Position numbers and translations under genes: made by a program. Under the pieces are notes generated by a model. It searched no databases. It was not told the DNA's origin and saw only the letters and a program-made list of their open reading frames with translations. From assembly GCF_001665235.1 (NCBI RefSeq), contig NZ_LZSC01000010.1, positions 1 through 39,559 of the forward strand: 39,559 nucleotides of DNA. The letters run 5' to 3'. Source of the stretch: Mycobacterium sp. 1100029.7. GTDB lineage: Bacteria > Actinomycetota > Actinomycetes > Mycobacteriales > Mycobacteriaceae. Position 1 is the first letter of the stretch. Each line of letters opens with the position of its first letter. Of the stretch, positions 1-10,500 are shown in pieces.

Positions 1-106
1 TCGCCGCGCAGCACCACGTCGGGGTGTAGCACTGCCAGCAGTCGGTCGAAGTCGCCGGAGCGGCCGGCCGCGAAGAACGCGTCGACGGCCTCACGCTGCG
101 CGGCGA
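1..106. repeat. 12-bp inverted repeat bounding an inverted segment
   Basis: TCGCCGCGCAGC at 1-12 is the exact reverse complement of GCTGCGCGGCGA at 95-106; position 13 against 94 no longer matches. The 82 bases between are the part that reads as sigma-factor tail on the wrong strand. The repeat falls in codons for VAAQ and LRGD, both plausible parts of the protein, so it is probably natural sequence that allowed a fold-back or flip. Confidence 0.7.
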
Positions 107-362
107 CTTCGGCTCCGGCGCTGGGCTTTTCCGCGCCGACGGCGCGGCGTCGGTGGCGAAGTTGGCGCGCGGCTACGCGGGCCCCGAGCGCGAGGTGCGG
201 TCGGCGACCGTCAACGGCGCCGCCGGAGCGGTGGTCTTCGTCGCCGGCCGTCCCGCCTCGATCATGGCGTTCGTGGTGCGCGACAAACGGATCACCGCGA
301 TCGACGTCCTGGCCGACCCGGAGCGCGTGGCCCGGGTCGACCTAGGTGGCGTCGCCGGCTAG
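1..362 (+). pseudogene. Scrambled 3' end of an ECF sigma factor gene (SigJ/ECF41-like, SnoaL-type C-terminal domain)
   Basis: Two halves of the same kind of domain lie on opposite strands. On the plus strand, about 129-362 reads FRADGAASVAKLARGYAG and on to VLADPERVARVDLGGVAG-stop, which resembles the second half of the SnoaL-like tail of ECF41-type sigma factors. On the minus strand, about 1-120 reads AEVAAQREAVDAF, AAGRSGDFDRLLAVLHPDVV and LRGD, which resembles the first half of that tail. In an intact gene the second stretch would precede the first on one strand. The minus piece is flanked by a 12-base inverted repeat. Sigma regions 2 and 4 are outside the window. The gene ends convergently with the CFP-2 gene, sharing the bases CTAG. 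The family call rests on motif memory. Whether the scrambling is real or an assembly product cannot be decided here. Confidence 0.6.
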
Positions 363-877
363 TTCGTGGCGGTGGCTGCCTGCAGCAACGCCAGCGCGGC
401 GTCGTGCTGCAGCACCCAGTTACCGCCCTGTTGGACGAACACGAGTTGCTTGACGACCGGCCCGGCGAACTTCGGACCCCCGATGGCCACCTGTGCCGAG
501 GCGATATTCGGTCCGGCCGGAACGATGTTCGTCACGGTGAAGGTTTCCGGGAAGTTGCCGTTCCGGTAGGCCTTGCGCAGGTCGTGGTCGGCAACGTGGC
601 CCTCGTCGGGGTTGATGCCGTTTTCGACCAGGCCGACCTTCGTGGAGTAGCCCACGCCGGGATCGGTGGCCTGGGTGCACAGGTTGCTCAACTGCTCCGG
701 CGTCGGAAGGCCTTGGCCCACCGGCGCAGGCGCCGGCGGTGGCGGCGGGTCTTGCGGGATCGGCGCGCCGACCGCGGCCAGTTGCACCTGAGTCGCCGGC
801 GCTGAGACCGACGCGATGCCGGCGGCCGCGCCGCCAAGGACGGCCAGGGCCGCCATGCTCACAGCTACGGATTTCAC
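359..877 (-). CDS. Secreted low-molecular-weight antigen MTB12/CFP-2 family, copy A
   Basis: This 172-residue protein starts at GTG 877, behind a strong GAAGGGGGA ribosome site; the longer reading to 928 lacks such a site. It has an N-terminal signal peptide (MKSVAVSMAALAVLGG, cleavage probably near SVSA), a proline-rich linker (QDPPPPPAPAP) and a C-terminal domain with DPGVGYSTKVGLVENGI and the ending GNWVLQHDAALALLQ. This matches the mycobacterial CFP-2/MTB12 family (Rv2376c in M. tuberculosis), an abundant culture-filtrate antigen with no established molecular role. In M. tuberculosis this gene also follows mbtH, which supports the call. It lies 47 bases downstream of a paralogue. It carries one cysteine (SNLCTQ), absent from the neighbour, and ends tail-to-tail with the sigma remnant. 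Confidence 0.88.
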   Translation of the reverse strand: MKSVAVSMAALAVLGGAAAGIASVSAPATQVQLAAVGAPIPQDPPPPPAPAPVGQGLPTPEQLSNLCTQATDPGVGYSTKVGLVENGINPDEGHVADHDLRKAYRNGNFPETFTVTNIVPAGPNIASAQVAIGGPKFAGPVVKQLVFVQQGGNWVLQHDAALALLQAATATN

Positions 878-924
878 GATTCCCCCTTCAGAGGCCCGTT
901 GGAGGCCAACGTGACGGATGTTAC

Positions 925-1449
925 TCACTGTCCGGCGGCTTGAATCAGCTCCATCGCCGAAGCACGCGACAACACCCAGCCGCCCTGGTTAACGAATGTG
1001 ACGCTCTGCGTGATCGGGTTCGGCAACTTCGGGCCGGAAACCGCCACGTCCGCCGTAACCGACCCGGGCGCCGCCGGCGCAATGTTGGTGATGTTGAACG
1101 TCAACGGTAGGTCACCGTTTTTGGCGGCTTTCTGCAACTTGTGGTCGGCGACGTGGGCCGCGGTCCCGCTGATGCCGCCCTCGACGAGATTGCCCTTGTT
1201 GGCAAACGACACGCTGGGGTCGGCCAGGCTGTTCAGCAGTCCGGTCAGCTGGTCGGCGGTCGGAATGTCGGCGCTGGGTGCGGGCGCCGGTGCCGGCGGA
1301 TCCTGCGGCAACGGCGCGCCGAACGCGGCCAGCTGCACGGCAGCCGTTGGAACGGCTGCGACCGAGGTGACGCCGACGGCAGCGGCGCCCAGGGCGCCGA
1401 GTGCGGCCACACCGGCGGCTACGTTTTTCCAAGCTTTCCAAGACTTCAC
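925..1449 (-). CDS. Secreted low-molecular-weight antigen MTB12/CFP-2 family, copy B
   Basis: This 174-residue protein starts at GTG 1449 with the same upstream context (GAAGGGGGAATC) as copy A. The signal peptide is [18 protein letters not shown], with cleavage probably around SVAA. A proline/alanine linker ([13 protein letters not shown]) follows, then the MTB12 domain ([37 protein letters not shown]). It aligns with copy A along its whole length, including HVADHDLRKAYRNGNFP there, so the pair is a tandem duplication. It has no cysteine. Being nearest to mbtH, it corresponds by position to M. tuberculosis cfp2 (Rv2376c). Function beyond secretion is unknown. The 160 bases between it and mbtH leave room for its own promoter, so it need not be part of the mbt transcript. 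Confidence 0.88.
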   Translation of the reverse strand: MKSWKAWKNVAAGVAALGALGAAAVGVTSVAAVPTAAVQLAAFGAPLPQDPPAPAPAPSADIPTADQLTGLLNSLADPSVSFANKGNLVEGGISGTAAHVADHKLQKAAKNGDLPLTFNITNIAPAAPGSVTADVAVSGPKLPNPITQSVTFVNQGGWVLSRASAMELIQAAGQ

Positions 1450-1609
1450 GATTCCCCCTTCGAAGTGCACCGACGTGACGGCTTGTCACCCGGCATCATC
1501 ACCTGATGTTGATGGTGCGGTTGTGCACCTTGTGACAAAGGGTACGCGGGATCTGGCCGATTAGTCTGTGCGCAACCTGTGTAGCAGCCCAGAATTTTTG
1601 GTTTGCTGA
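1450..1609. other. Gap between mbtH and the CFP-2 pair
   Basis: These 160 bases presumably hold the promoter for the CFP-2 genes and the end of the mbt transcript. I see an AT-richer stretch around 1591-1606, but no clear hairpin terminator, iron box or convincing -35/-10 pair. Confidence 0.4.
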
Positions 1610-1837
1610 CTAGCCCGCCGACCGGTTGCCCGCAAGCGAATCGCGCAGACTCTTGGGCCGAATGTCGGGCCAGTTCGCTTCCACATACTCCAGGCACGCC
1701 GCGCGCGTGTCTTCGCCGAAGACCGTGCGCCAGCCCGCCGGGACGTCGGTGAACGCAGGCCACAGGCTGTGCTGTTCTTCGTCGTTCACCACAACGAAGA
1801 AGGTGCCGTTGTCGTCGTCGAACGGATTTGTGCTCAT
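1610..1837 (-). CDS. mbtH: MbtH-like protein of the mycobactin NRPS
   Basis: This 75-residue protein gives its name to the MbtH-like family, small partners that bind NRPS adenylation domains and support their folding and activity. Family hallmarks are visible: [15 protein letters not shown], and [10 protein letters not shown] at the C-terminal end. The start is ATG 1837, with GGAGAAG just upstream, and its ATGA overlaps the mbtG stop by four bases. The longer frame to 1924 only extends into mbtG. It is the last gene of the operon, as in M. tuberculosis (Rv2377c). Likely clients are the adenylation domains of MbtB, MbtE and MbtF. Confidence 0.96.
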   Translation of the reverse strand: MSTNPFDDDNGTFFVVVNDEEQHSLWPAFTDVPAGWRTVFGEDTRAACLEYVEANWPDIRPKSLRDSLAGNRSAG

Positions 1838-3114
1838 CGCTTCTCCACCATCGCTTGGTATTTGGACACCCCTGTCGGGCCGACCCAGGACCCCAACACC
1901 CGATCCGACAGCAGACCCAGACAACTCAGGTTCGGGAAACCGGGGCCTTGGGTGAGCCCGGACAGGTTGGGCAAAAACAGTTTGGGGGTGAGGTCGCTGA
2001 CCGACAGGTCATAGCCGATCCCCTCCTGCAGGCGCTCGGAGCCCAGCGGTCCGCCCAGGCCGAGCTCGAGCAGGTCCAGCGCGTCCTGGCTGAACAGCGA
2101 GGTGAACCAGAGGGCGTCGGCACCGGAGCCGTCGATGACGAGATCGAAACCGTGCACCGTCTCCAAATTCTCGCTGAACCGGTTGGTGGACAGCGTCAGC
2201 CGGATCTGCCCGTCGCGGCCCACCGCGTGGGCCACGCGGCCGCGCAGATGCCGGATGCGGTCGTCGGCCAGCAACGCTTCTTGCACATTCGCCGAGAACA
2301 CGCCACGGTCCGTGCGGGCCAGCGCATCTCGACGCTCGGTCAGCGTCAGGGCGGTCCAGTCGGTGGGGTCGGAGAACAGCGAGTTCTCGAAGAAGCTTTC
2401 GCCACGCGTGAACAGCGTCACCTGTGGCGATATCACCGTGATCGTCGAAACCCGGTGCCGAAAAAGCTCATTGAGCATGGAGGCGGCGGTCTCACCACCG
2501 CCGATCACCGCCACCCGTTCGGCGGCGATGCGGTCATGGCCCGCCGCGCGGTCCCAGAATTGCGCGATCGACATCATCCGCGGGTTGCCGGGCAGCAGCG
2601 ACTTCTCCGCCTGGCCCGGGCCGGTGATCATCAACGCGTCGGCATGCACGGTGGTCTCCCGGGTGCGCAGCGCCCAGCGGTCGCCTTCGACGCCCAGGCC
2701 GTCGACCTCGCCGTGCACCACTTTCATATCGACCTGGTCGGCGACCCACCCCAGGTACTGGCTCCACTTGCGGTGTGGCGGTGCCGGTCTGCCGCGGTCG
2801 ATCCATTCGGCGAACGACGCGGTCGCGATCAGATAGGACTGCCAGCTGTACCGGGTCATCCGCTCGTCGAGCTCGGCATTGCGCCGCGGCACCACCGCGG
2901 ACCGATAGGGAAAGCCGACGTCCTTCTCCGGGCTGGTACCCAGCCGGTGCGCGCCGTCGGTCCAGCCGCCGCTGGCCTGCCAGTTCGCCCCGACCCCGGT
3001 GCGCTCGACGGCGACCACGTCGGGCACCTCGACGCCCATGTCGCGCAGCGCCTTGGCCTTGGCGGCCACGGCCACCGCCTTGGCGCCGGCGCCGAGGATC
3101 GCTAACGTGCTCAT
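1834..3114 (-). CDS. mbtG: L-lysine N6-monooxygenase of mycobactin synthesis
   Basis: This 426-residue flavoprotein is close in length to M. tuberculosis MbtG (about 431). It hydroxylates the lysine N6 amino groups that become the hydroxamate iron ligands, using FAD, NADPH and oxygen. The N-terminus [20 protein letters not shown] is the FAD dinucleotide-binding turn. A second glycine-rich motif, [14 protein letters not shown] at about residues 201-213, is the NADPH site. The ending ([20 protein letters not shown]) is typical of the lysine/ornithine monooxygenase family. I chose ATG 3114 because its ATGA overlaps the mbtF stop, matching the other junctions; a start at 3201 would lie deep inside mbtF. 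The gene is in turn coupled to mbtH. Confidence 0.95.
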   Translation of the reverse strand: MSTLAILGAGAKAVAVAAKAKALRDMGVEVPDVVAVERTGVGANWQASGGWTDGAHRLGTSPEKDVGFPYRSAVVPRRNAELDERMTRYSWQSYLIATASFAEWIDRGRPAPPHRKWSQYLGWVADQVDMKVVHGEVDGLGVEGDRWALRTRETTVHADALMITGPGQAEKSLLPGNPRMMSIAQFWDRAAGHDRIAAERVAVIGGGETAASMLNELFRHRVSTITVISPQVTLFTRGESFFENSLFSDPTDWTALTLTERRDALARTDRGVFSANVQEALLADDRIRHLRGRVAHAVGRDGQIRLTLSTNRFSENLETVHGFDLVIDGSGADALWFTSLFSQDALDLLELGLGGPLGSERLQEGIGYDLSVSDLTPKLFLPNLSGLTQGPGFPNLSCLGLLSDRVLGSWVGPTGVSKYQAMVEKR

Positions 3115-6100
3115 GTCACCACCTCCCGCAGTGATTCGATCCACAGTTGTTGCAACGCAGAGACATCCGTGTCGCTGAGAATGTCGGGCAGGGTCCGCCA
3201 TTGCGCGGCCAGGACCCGTTGTCCGTCGAAGTTCAGCACGGTGGCCACGATGGTCAGCTCGTGACGCACCGCCAGATCGGGTTCCGGCTGCGGCGATACG
3301 CCCGCCAACAGCTCACGCTCCAGCGTCAGCCCGGTGCCACCGCCCGCGTGCGCGGCACCCAGATAATTCAGCAGCAGCTGCGGGTTGGGTAACGGGGCAA
3401 GCACTTTCGCGGTGTCGGCGCGCAGATAGCGCAGCAACCCGTAGTCCAGCCCGTCGCCGGGGATCGCCGCCAGCTGCTCCCCCACGTCACGCGGGTCGGT
3501 TGTCTGCACCCGCACCGGATAGATCGAACTGAGCAGTCCGACGGTGTCGCCGGTGTCGATGGTATGCGCGCCGGATTTGTCGATCAGCTTATCGGCGCGG
3601 CCGTGGGTCTCCAGCGCCAGCAGCTGCGGCGGCGTGGCCTGATTGCGGGCTTGGCGCCAGCGTGTCACCGTCGCCGCGGTCGCGGCGATCAACAGGTGCG
3701 GCAGCGGCAAGCCCGAGTCCAGCAGCGCACGGGTGATGTCGGCATCGGTGGCGATCATGCGGACGTCCAGATCGCCGGCCCGGTCCCGGGCCGGGTCCAG
3801 CCGCCGCGCGCCGAGCGCGGGGTCCTCCCCAGCGGACTGACCGGCCCAGAATTTCACCGTATCCAATTGGTGGGCACGCTCGGTCAGGACACCGGCCCAG
3901 CGCCGGTAGCTGGTGTGCTCCCGGATGGGCGCGGGCGAGTGGCCGCTGGCCAAAGCGCTCAGCGCAGCGTCCAATTCGCCGAGAACCACCCGCCACGATG
4001 CCGGGTCCATCGCCAGCACGTGGGCGGCCAGCAGCAAGACGCTCGGCCCGGCCGGCGGCCGCAGCCACACCGCGGCCAGCAGCACCCCCCGCTCGGGGTC
4101 CAGGCGGTCGACGGCCTGCGCGACATGCGAGGGCACCTCGGCTTGCAGGTTCTCGGAGACCGTCACCTCGCGGATGACGGCACTGCGGGCCGGCGCGGCA
4201 ACCAGGGTCATGGTGGCGCGGTCCAGTCGGGTGCGCAGCACTTCGTGGCCGTCGATGATGCCGGCCAGCGCGGCGTCCAGATGCTCACGGGTGACGTGCT
4301 CGGGCAGCCGGATGGCCTCGGTCTGCGCCAGCCGCCGCGGCTCACCGAATTCGTAGAGCCAGCGACCGTTCGGCAGCACCGGCAATGCCTCGGTGTCTTC
4401 TTCGACATCTGTTGCAGCGGAATGTGTTTCGGCATCGACCGCCTCGGCCAACTCCCGGACATTGGCGCACTCGAGAATGAGCCGGGCGCGCAGCGCGACG
4501 CCCCGTGCCCGCGCGGCCTGCACCACCGAGAGCGCCATGATGCTGTCCAGGCCCAGCTGCAGGAAGTCGGCGGCCACGTCGATACGTGGTAGCTGTAGCA
4601 GCTCCGAAAGCACCTCGGCCAGAGCGACTTCCGTCGGGGTCTCGGGCTGAGCTTCGGCGGCATCCGCCGTCTCGGCGGCATCGAACGCGCTCAGCGCGGC
4701 TTCGTCCAGCTTGCCGTTGGAGGTCAGCGGGATCTCGTCGACGGTGACGATGCGCTGCGGAATCATGTAGCGGGGCAACCGGGAACCGAGCATGCCGCGC
4801 AACTCGGCTGCCGTCGGCGGCCGGGCGGCCGCGGCGGAAATCACCACGTAGGCGGTCAGCCGTGCCGCCGATTGCCGGGTGCGCACCAGCACGCCGGCGT
4901 GCTGGACGGCGGGATGCGATTCGAGCGCGGCGGCGATCTCGCCGGGTTCGACCCGGTAGCCGCGAATCTTCACCTGCGCGTCGGCGCGCCCGACGTACTG
5001 CAAGGCGCCGCCTGGTCCACGTCGCGCCAAATCGCCGGTGCGGTACATCCTTTCGCCGGAAACGAACGGATCGGCGACGAATCGGTGGCTGGTCTCCCCC
5101 GCGCGGCCCAGGTAGCCGCGAGCCAGCTGAGCACCGCCCAGATAGAGCTCGCCGGTGGCCCCCACGGGCACCGGACGTAGCGCGGAGTCCAGCACGTAAC
5201 CGCGGGTGTGCCGGGTCGGCCGTCCGATGGAAGGTTCGTCGTACTCGGTGATGGGCGCAACGACGGCTTCGACGGTGGTTTCGGTGGGGCCGTAACAGTT
5301 GTAGGCGCGCAACCCGGTTCGGGCGCATTCGCCGCGGATCAGCGCCCAGGAGGAGCTGCCCAACGCCTCGCCGCCCAGCGCCAGCACTGCCAGCGGCACG
5401 GTCGTCAGCAGGCCGCAGGCGGCAAGTTGGGCGAACATCGACGGCGTCGTGTCGATCATGTCGACACCGTGCTCGCCGATCGCGGCGACCAAGGCCTCGG
5501 CGTCGGTCTGGGTTTTCTCGTCGACGACGTGCACACCGTGACCATCGAGCAGCGCCACCAGCGGCTGCCAGGCGGCGTCGAACGCGAACGACCACGCGTG
5601 CGCGATGCGTAGCGGACGGCCCAACCGAGCGGCCGCCGGCCGCAGCACGCTATGCAGATGATCGTCGGCATAGGAGCAAACGGCGCCGTGAGTTCCTATG
5701 ACGCCCTTCGGTTCTCCCGTGGTACCCGAGGTGAAGACCACGTAGGCGGCCTGTCCGGGTGTCGCCGCGACCGGGTGAAAGTCAGCGCCGTCGGGCCCGT
5801 CGGGCAGGCTCTGCTCGATGACGATCGACGCGCCGGTCTGGCGCAGGATCGACTGCACCCGTTCGGGCGGCAGGCCGGGTTCCATCGGCACGCACATGCC
5901 GCCGGCTTTGAGCACCGCGAGCATCGCCACGATGTAGTCCGGGCCCCGCAAAAGCCGGATACCGACGGGGGTTTCGGCGCTCACCCCGCGGGCGGCCAGG
6001 CTCGCGGCCAACCCGTTGGCGCGCGTGTCGAGTTCGCGGTAACTCATGGTGCCGCCGGCCCAGCTGATCGCGATGTTGTCGGGCTCGTGGGCGGCGACCT

Positions 6101-7526
6101 CGGCGAAGCGGCTGTGGATGCCGATCATCGGGGGCGGCGTCTCCGCGACATTCGTCGCGACCGCCTCGTCGTCGAACAGGACGTCGACCTCGCGCAGCGG
6201 CCGCTCCCAGTCCCGCAGCAGGCGCTCGGCAGTCAACAACACGCGCCGGCCCAGCCGCTCACCGGTGACGTCGCCCAGGGCGCCGTCGAGCACTTCGACC
6301 AGCACCACGAGTTCGCGGCCTTCCAGGTGGGCCGCGATCGCGATCGGGAAGTGGGACAGGCTTTCCAGCGCCGAAGGCCGGAATGTCGCACCGCCGGCGG
6401 TCAATTCGCCACCGGCCACCAACCCATCCATCGGGAAGTTCTCGTAGACCAGCAGGGTGTCGAACATCTCGCCCACCCCGCCGAGCGCTCGCAGCTGCGC
6501 ATGCCCGAGGTAGCCGTGCTCGCGCAGCAGCGCGGCAGTGCGCTGCACCGTGCGGCACTGCTCGCCGACGGCGGCCGTCGGGTCGAGCTGCACCCGCATC
6601 GGCACGGTGTTGATGAACAAGCCGATCATCGTCTCGACGCCCGCGAGTTCGGGCGGCCGACCGGAGACGGTGACTCCGAAGGCCACGTCGTGGGTGTCGG
6701 TCAGCCGCGACAACACCAGCGCCCAGGCCAGCTGCATCAGTGTGTTGACGGTGATGCCGCGCGACCGGGTGCCTTCGACAAGACGGTCGGCGGCCTCGGC
6801 CGGTAGCCGAAGTTCGGTGGTGCGCGGCAGTCCCGGCTGTTGGCCGTCGACGGACTCGACCGAGCCGAGCGCGGCCGCCAACAAGGTGGGCCCGGACAGA
6901 CCGGCCAAGTGGTCACGCCAAACCTGTTGACTGGCTTGCGGATCCCGGCTTGCCAGCCAGCCGATGTAGTCGCGGTAGGGACGCGGGGCGGCGGGCAGGG
7001 CCGCGAGATCTCCGCCCGCGGCGTACAGCACCATCAGCTCGTTGACGAACACCGGCAGCGACCAGCCGTCGATCACGATGTGGTGCGCGGTGATCACCAA
7101 ACGCCAACGCGATTGCGGCAATTCGACGATCAGGAAGCGAATCGCGGGGCCGCGTTCCAAATCGAACGGGCGGCGGCGTTCGGCAACCTCGAGCCCGGGC
7201 ACCTCCTCGGGCGCGGCCTTGACGACTCGCCACGGCAATTCGAACCGGGACGGCACGATCTGCACCGGACGCGCAATCCCGCGGCTGAAGAAGCTGGCCC
7301 GCAGGTTCGGGTGCCGAACCAACATCTTGGTGGCGCAGTCATGCAACACCTCGACGTCGAGCACACCGGAGATGTCGGCGGCCATCCCGATCATGTACGG
7401 ATCGTCGGCCGCTTCGCCGTCGACGAATTCGGTCAGCGCGGACAGCGAATACAAGCCCTCCTGCAGGGGGCTCAGCGCCATCACGTCCTCGATGTCGGGC
7501 GCGACCTCGGATCGCGTAGCCGTCAT
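3111..7526 (-). CDS. mbtF: Mycobactin NRPS MbtF, C-A-PCP-(epimerase-like), second lysine
   Basis: This 1471-residue NRPS is close in length to M. tuberculosis MbtF (about 1461). The condensation domain (about 15-450) has the canonical HHIVIDGWS near residue 148. The adenylation domain (about 475-960) shows [13 protein letters not shown] near 600, FDAAWQPL near 646, NCYGPTE and the catalytic Lys in NGKLDE. The carrier domain has its serine in LGLDSIMAL near 992. The C-terminal part (about 1050-1471) looks like an epimerase/condensation domain ([24 protein letters not shown]), but its core motif reads [10 protein letters not shown] near 1169 where active enzymes have HHxxxDxxSW, so the catalytic second His is missing. 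By position and family it should add the terminal lysine, which is released as the caprolactam. ATG 7526 overlaps the mbtE stop by four bases. Substrate is inferred from the pathway. Confidence 0.94.
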   Translation of the reverse strand: MTATRSEVAPDIEDVMALSPLQEGLYSLSALTEFVDGEAADDPYMIGMAADISGVLDVEVLHDCATKMLVRHPNLRASFFSRGIARPVQIVPSRFELPWRVVKAAPEEVPGLEVAERRRPFDLERGPAIRFLIVELPQSRWRLVITAHHIVIDGWSLPVFVNELMVLYAAGGDLAALPAAPRPYRDYIGWLASRDPQASQQVWRDHLAGLSGPTLLAAALGSVESVDGQQPGLPRTTELRLPAEAADRLVEGTRSRGITVNTLMQLAWALVLSRLTDTHDVAFGVTVSGRPPELAGVETMIGLFINTVPMRVQLDPTAAVGEQCRTVQRTAALLREHGYLGHAQLRALGGVGEMFDTLLVYENFPMDGLVAGGELTAGGATFRPSALESLSHFPIAIAAHLEGRELVVLVEVLDGALGDVTGERLGRRVLLTAERLLRDWERPLREVDVLFDDEAVATNVAETPPPMIGIHSRFAEVAAHEPDNIAISWAGGTMSYRELDTRANGLAASLAARGVSAETPVGIRLLRGPDYIVAMLAVLKAGGMCVPMEPGLPPERVQSILRQTGASIVIEQSLPDGPDGADFHPVAATPGQAAYVVFTSGTTGEPKGVIGTHGAVCSYADDHLHSVLRPAAARLGRPLRIAHAWSFAFDAAWQPLVALLDGHGVHVVDEKTQTDAEALVAAIGEHGVDMIDTTPSMFAQLAACGLLTTVPLAVLALGGEALGSSSWALIRGECARTGLRAYNCYGPTETTVEAVVAPITEYDEPSIGRPTRHTRGYVLDSALRPVPVGATGELYLGGAQLARGYLGRAGETSHRFVADPFVSGERMYRTGDLARRGPGGALQYVGRADAQVKIRGYRVEPGEIAAALESHPAVQHAGVLVRTRQSAARLTAYVVISAAAARPPTAAELRGMLGSRLPRYMIPQRIVTVDEIPLTSNGKLDEAALSAFDAAETADAAEAQPETPTEVALAEVLSELLQLPRIDVAADFLQLGLDSIMALSVVQAARARGVALRARLILECANVRELAEAVDAETHSAATDVEEDTEALPVLPNGRWLYEFGEPRRLAQTEAIRLPEHVTREHLDAALAGIIDGHEVLRTRLDRATMTLVAAPARSAVIREVTVSENLQAEVPSHVAQAVDRLDPERGVLLAAVWLRPPAGPSVLLLAAHVLAMDPASWRVVLGELDAALSALASGHSPAPIREHTSYRRWAGVLTERAHQLDTVKFWAGQSAGEDPALGARRLDPARDRAGDLDVRMIATDADITRALLDSGLPLPHLLIAATAATVTRWRQARNQATPPQLLALETHGRADKLIDKSGAHTIDTGDTVGLLSSIYPVRVQTTDPRDVGEQLAAIPGDGLDYGLLRYLRADTAKVLAPLPNPQLLLNYLGAAHAGGGTGLTLERELLAGVSPQPEPDLAVRHELTIVATVLNFDGQRVLAAQWRTLPDILSDTDVSALQQLWIESLREVVT

Positions 7527-10500
7527 GACGTACCGTCGCGCGAGGAGGACCACAGCTGCGTCACGGCAGCCAGATCGTCGGCCGAGAGTCCGGAGGCGGC
7601 CATCGGCTCGAAACGGGTGTCCGCCGGCTCCTCAGCCGGTGCGGCGTCGAATCCCGCCTCGCCCAACGCATCTACGGCGGCGGCCAACTGCTGCACGGTC
7701 GGATGCTCGAAGATCAATCGCGGGCTGACCGCCAGGCCGGCCGACCGCGCCCGGGCGGCCAGCTGCACCGACAGGATGCTGTCACCGCCGAGGGCGAAGA
7801 AGTCGTCGAACCGACCGACCTCGGGTGTGGACAGTAGCTCGGCGAACACGGTGGCCAAGGCGCGTTCGGTGTCGGTGCGCGACGGCTCGATCTGTCCGCG
7901 GGTACTCACGGCCGGTTTCGGCAGGCCGGGCCGGTTCAGCTTGCCCGAATCGGTCTTGGGCATCGCGGCCAGCACGGTCAGCGACGAGGGCATCATGTAA
8001 CCCGGCAATGTCGTCGCGATCGCCGCGCGCACCGACCCCGCAAAGGCCGCCTTGTCCGCATCGTCGGTGATCGGCCGTTGCGGCACAACATATCCGGCGA
8101 GCGAGACGCCGCCGTGCACCTCCCAGGTGCGGGCCGCCGCCGCGGCGACCCCGTCGGCCGCCGCCAGCGCCGCTTCGACCTCGGCCAACTCGACGCGGAA
8201 CCCGCGCACCTGGACCTGGTGGTCGGCACGGCCGGCGAATTCCAGCCGGCCGTCTTCGGTCCAGCGGGCCAGGTCGCCGCTGCGGTACAAGCGTGAACCC
8301 GGTTCCGCCGCAAACGGATTGGCAATGAACCGGGTCGCGGTCAGGCTGGGCCGCTTCCAGTAGCCCCGGGCCAGCTGGTCGCCGGCGTAATAGAGCTCGC
8401 CCACCACACCGACCGGCACCGGACGCAGACCGTCGTCGAGCAGGTAGGCCTGCGCGCCCGGAACGGGCTTGCCCACAAGCGGACTCGGGAGGCCCAGCCG
8501 TCCGCGGGATACCGCGCCGGAGGTCTCGGTGGAGCCGATGTTGTTGAGCAGCTCGATGTCCGCGTTGTCGGTGCAGGCAGCGACGAGGCGCTCCAGCAGC
8601 GACGTGCTGACCGGCTCACCGCCGCACACCAGCCGGGACAACGCACCCACCACCTCGGGCCGGGTGTCGACCAGCGCGGAGACCAGGCTGGGCACCGCGG
8701 TCACCTGCGCCACCGAATAACGGTGCATCAGCGCGGCAAGGGCTTCGGCGTCACGGTGCTCGTCGTCGTCGGCGAGGATCATCGTGGCACCCGCCGCCAG
8801 GCCTGCCAGCATCTCCATGCCGCCCTCGAGGAAGGTGATCGAGGCCTGAGCCAGTCGAATGTCGTTGGCGCAGGGCGGATAATGCCGCAACTGCCAATCC
8901 AGCCGGGCCGACATCGACCGGTGCGTGCCCACCGCGCCCTTGGGCTTGCCGGTGGAACCGGACGTGAACACCAGGTACATCGGGTCGTCGGGATGCGGCG
9001 CGGGCAGGTCCAGGACCGCATCGCCGTTCTCGATCGACGCCCGCAGCTGCGGGTCGTCCAGCGAAAGCACCGTGACCCCGGGCACCTCCGGCGTGCTGGC
9101 CACGGCGTCGGCGGTGGCCAGCAGCACCGGTGGTACCACGTCGTCGAGCATGAACTGCTTGCGCGCCAGTGGGTAGCCCGGATCGATCGGGAAATATCCG
9201 CCGCCGGCCTTCATGATGGCCACCAGGGCGACCACCATGTCGATGCCGCGCCGGGTCGAGAGTCCGACCAGCGACCCCGGTGTCACACCGTGTTCGGCGA
9301 GCAGCGCGGCCAGGTTGTCCGACCGACGGTGCAGCGCCGGGTAGTCGATCTGCTCGTCACCGCAACGCACCGCGATCCGGTCGGACCCCCAATTGCGGCT
9401 GGGCGCAAGAACTTCCGGAATGGTCCGCGGCCGGTCCTGCGGCGCTTCGGCGCCGCGGCTCCAGTCCTGCAGGATGCGCTGCTGCTCGTCGGCGTCGATC
9501 ACCTGCACGTCGCGCAGCCTTTGGTCGACGTCGTTGGCGAACTCGGTGATGATACGGGCCAACCAGCCGGCCAGCCGCTCGATCGTGGACCGGCTGTACA
9601 GCTCGGTGCGGAAGATGACGTTGCAGTTGTAACCGGCACCGTCGGCACCGTCGGCGCCCAGGAAGTTGACGCTCAGGTCGGCGTGCGCCATGTCGAAGAT
9701 GGGATCCAGCGACGTGCACACGGTGTCTTGGCCGTCGGTCCCGGAATCGATCACCCGGGTGGCGGGCAGGTGGTCGCGAACGTGCACCACGACCTGGAAC
9801 AGCGGGTTGCGGGACAGCGAGCGCACCGGGCTCACGCTGTCGACCACCCGGTCGAACGGCAGGTCCTGGTGGGCGTAGGCCGCCAGCGCGGTCTCCCGCG
9901 TCCGGGCCAGCGCTTCGCGCAGCGTCGGGTTGCCGGCCAGGTCGTTGCGCAGCACCAGGATATTGACGAAAAAGCCGATCAGTTGGTCCAATTCGGCTTC
10001 GGTGCGTCCGGCGACCGGGGTGCCCAACGGAATGTCCACGCCGCTGCCGGCCTTGTGCAGCACCACCGCGACAGCCGTCTGCAGCAGCATGAACTCGGTG
10101 ATCCCCAACTCGCGGCACAACTCGGCGAGCTTGCCGCGGGTGGCGGCGTCGATGCGGAAGTCCACGGATTCACCCGCCCCGCTGGGCACCGGCTGACGCG
10201 GGAAGTCGGGCCGCAGCCCGGTGTCTTCGGGCATCCCGGCGAGCTGTCGGGTCCAGTACTCTCGCTGTTCGCCGGCAACGGTGGATTCCTGGCCGCTGGA
10301 GTCGCCCAGGAACGCGCCCTGCCATGCCGCGTAGTCGGCGTACTGCACGCGAAGCGGCGCCCAGGCCGGCGCCTCTCCGGAACGCCGGGCCCGGTATGCG
10401 GTGAGCACGTCGGAGAACAGCACGCCCGCCGACCAGTGGTCCGACGCGATGTGGTGCACCACGAACGACATCACGTGCTCGCCGTCGCCGTTGCGCAGCA

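Noticed and set aside
366..805. Long open frames opposite the CFP-2 genes (plus strand)
   Set aside because: They are antisense shadows in high-GC DNA: no family similarity or ribosome site, and they lie opposite a well-supported secreted protein.
1490..1560. Possible CRP-like site or hairpin between mbtH and CFP-2 copy B
   Set aside because: The half-sites (TGTCACC, TTGTGACAAA) are not properly spaced or symmetric, and the hairpin is weak.
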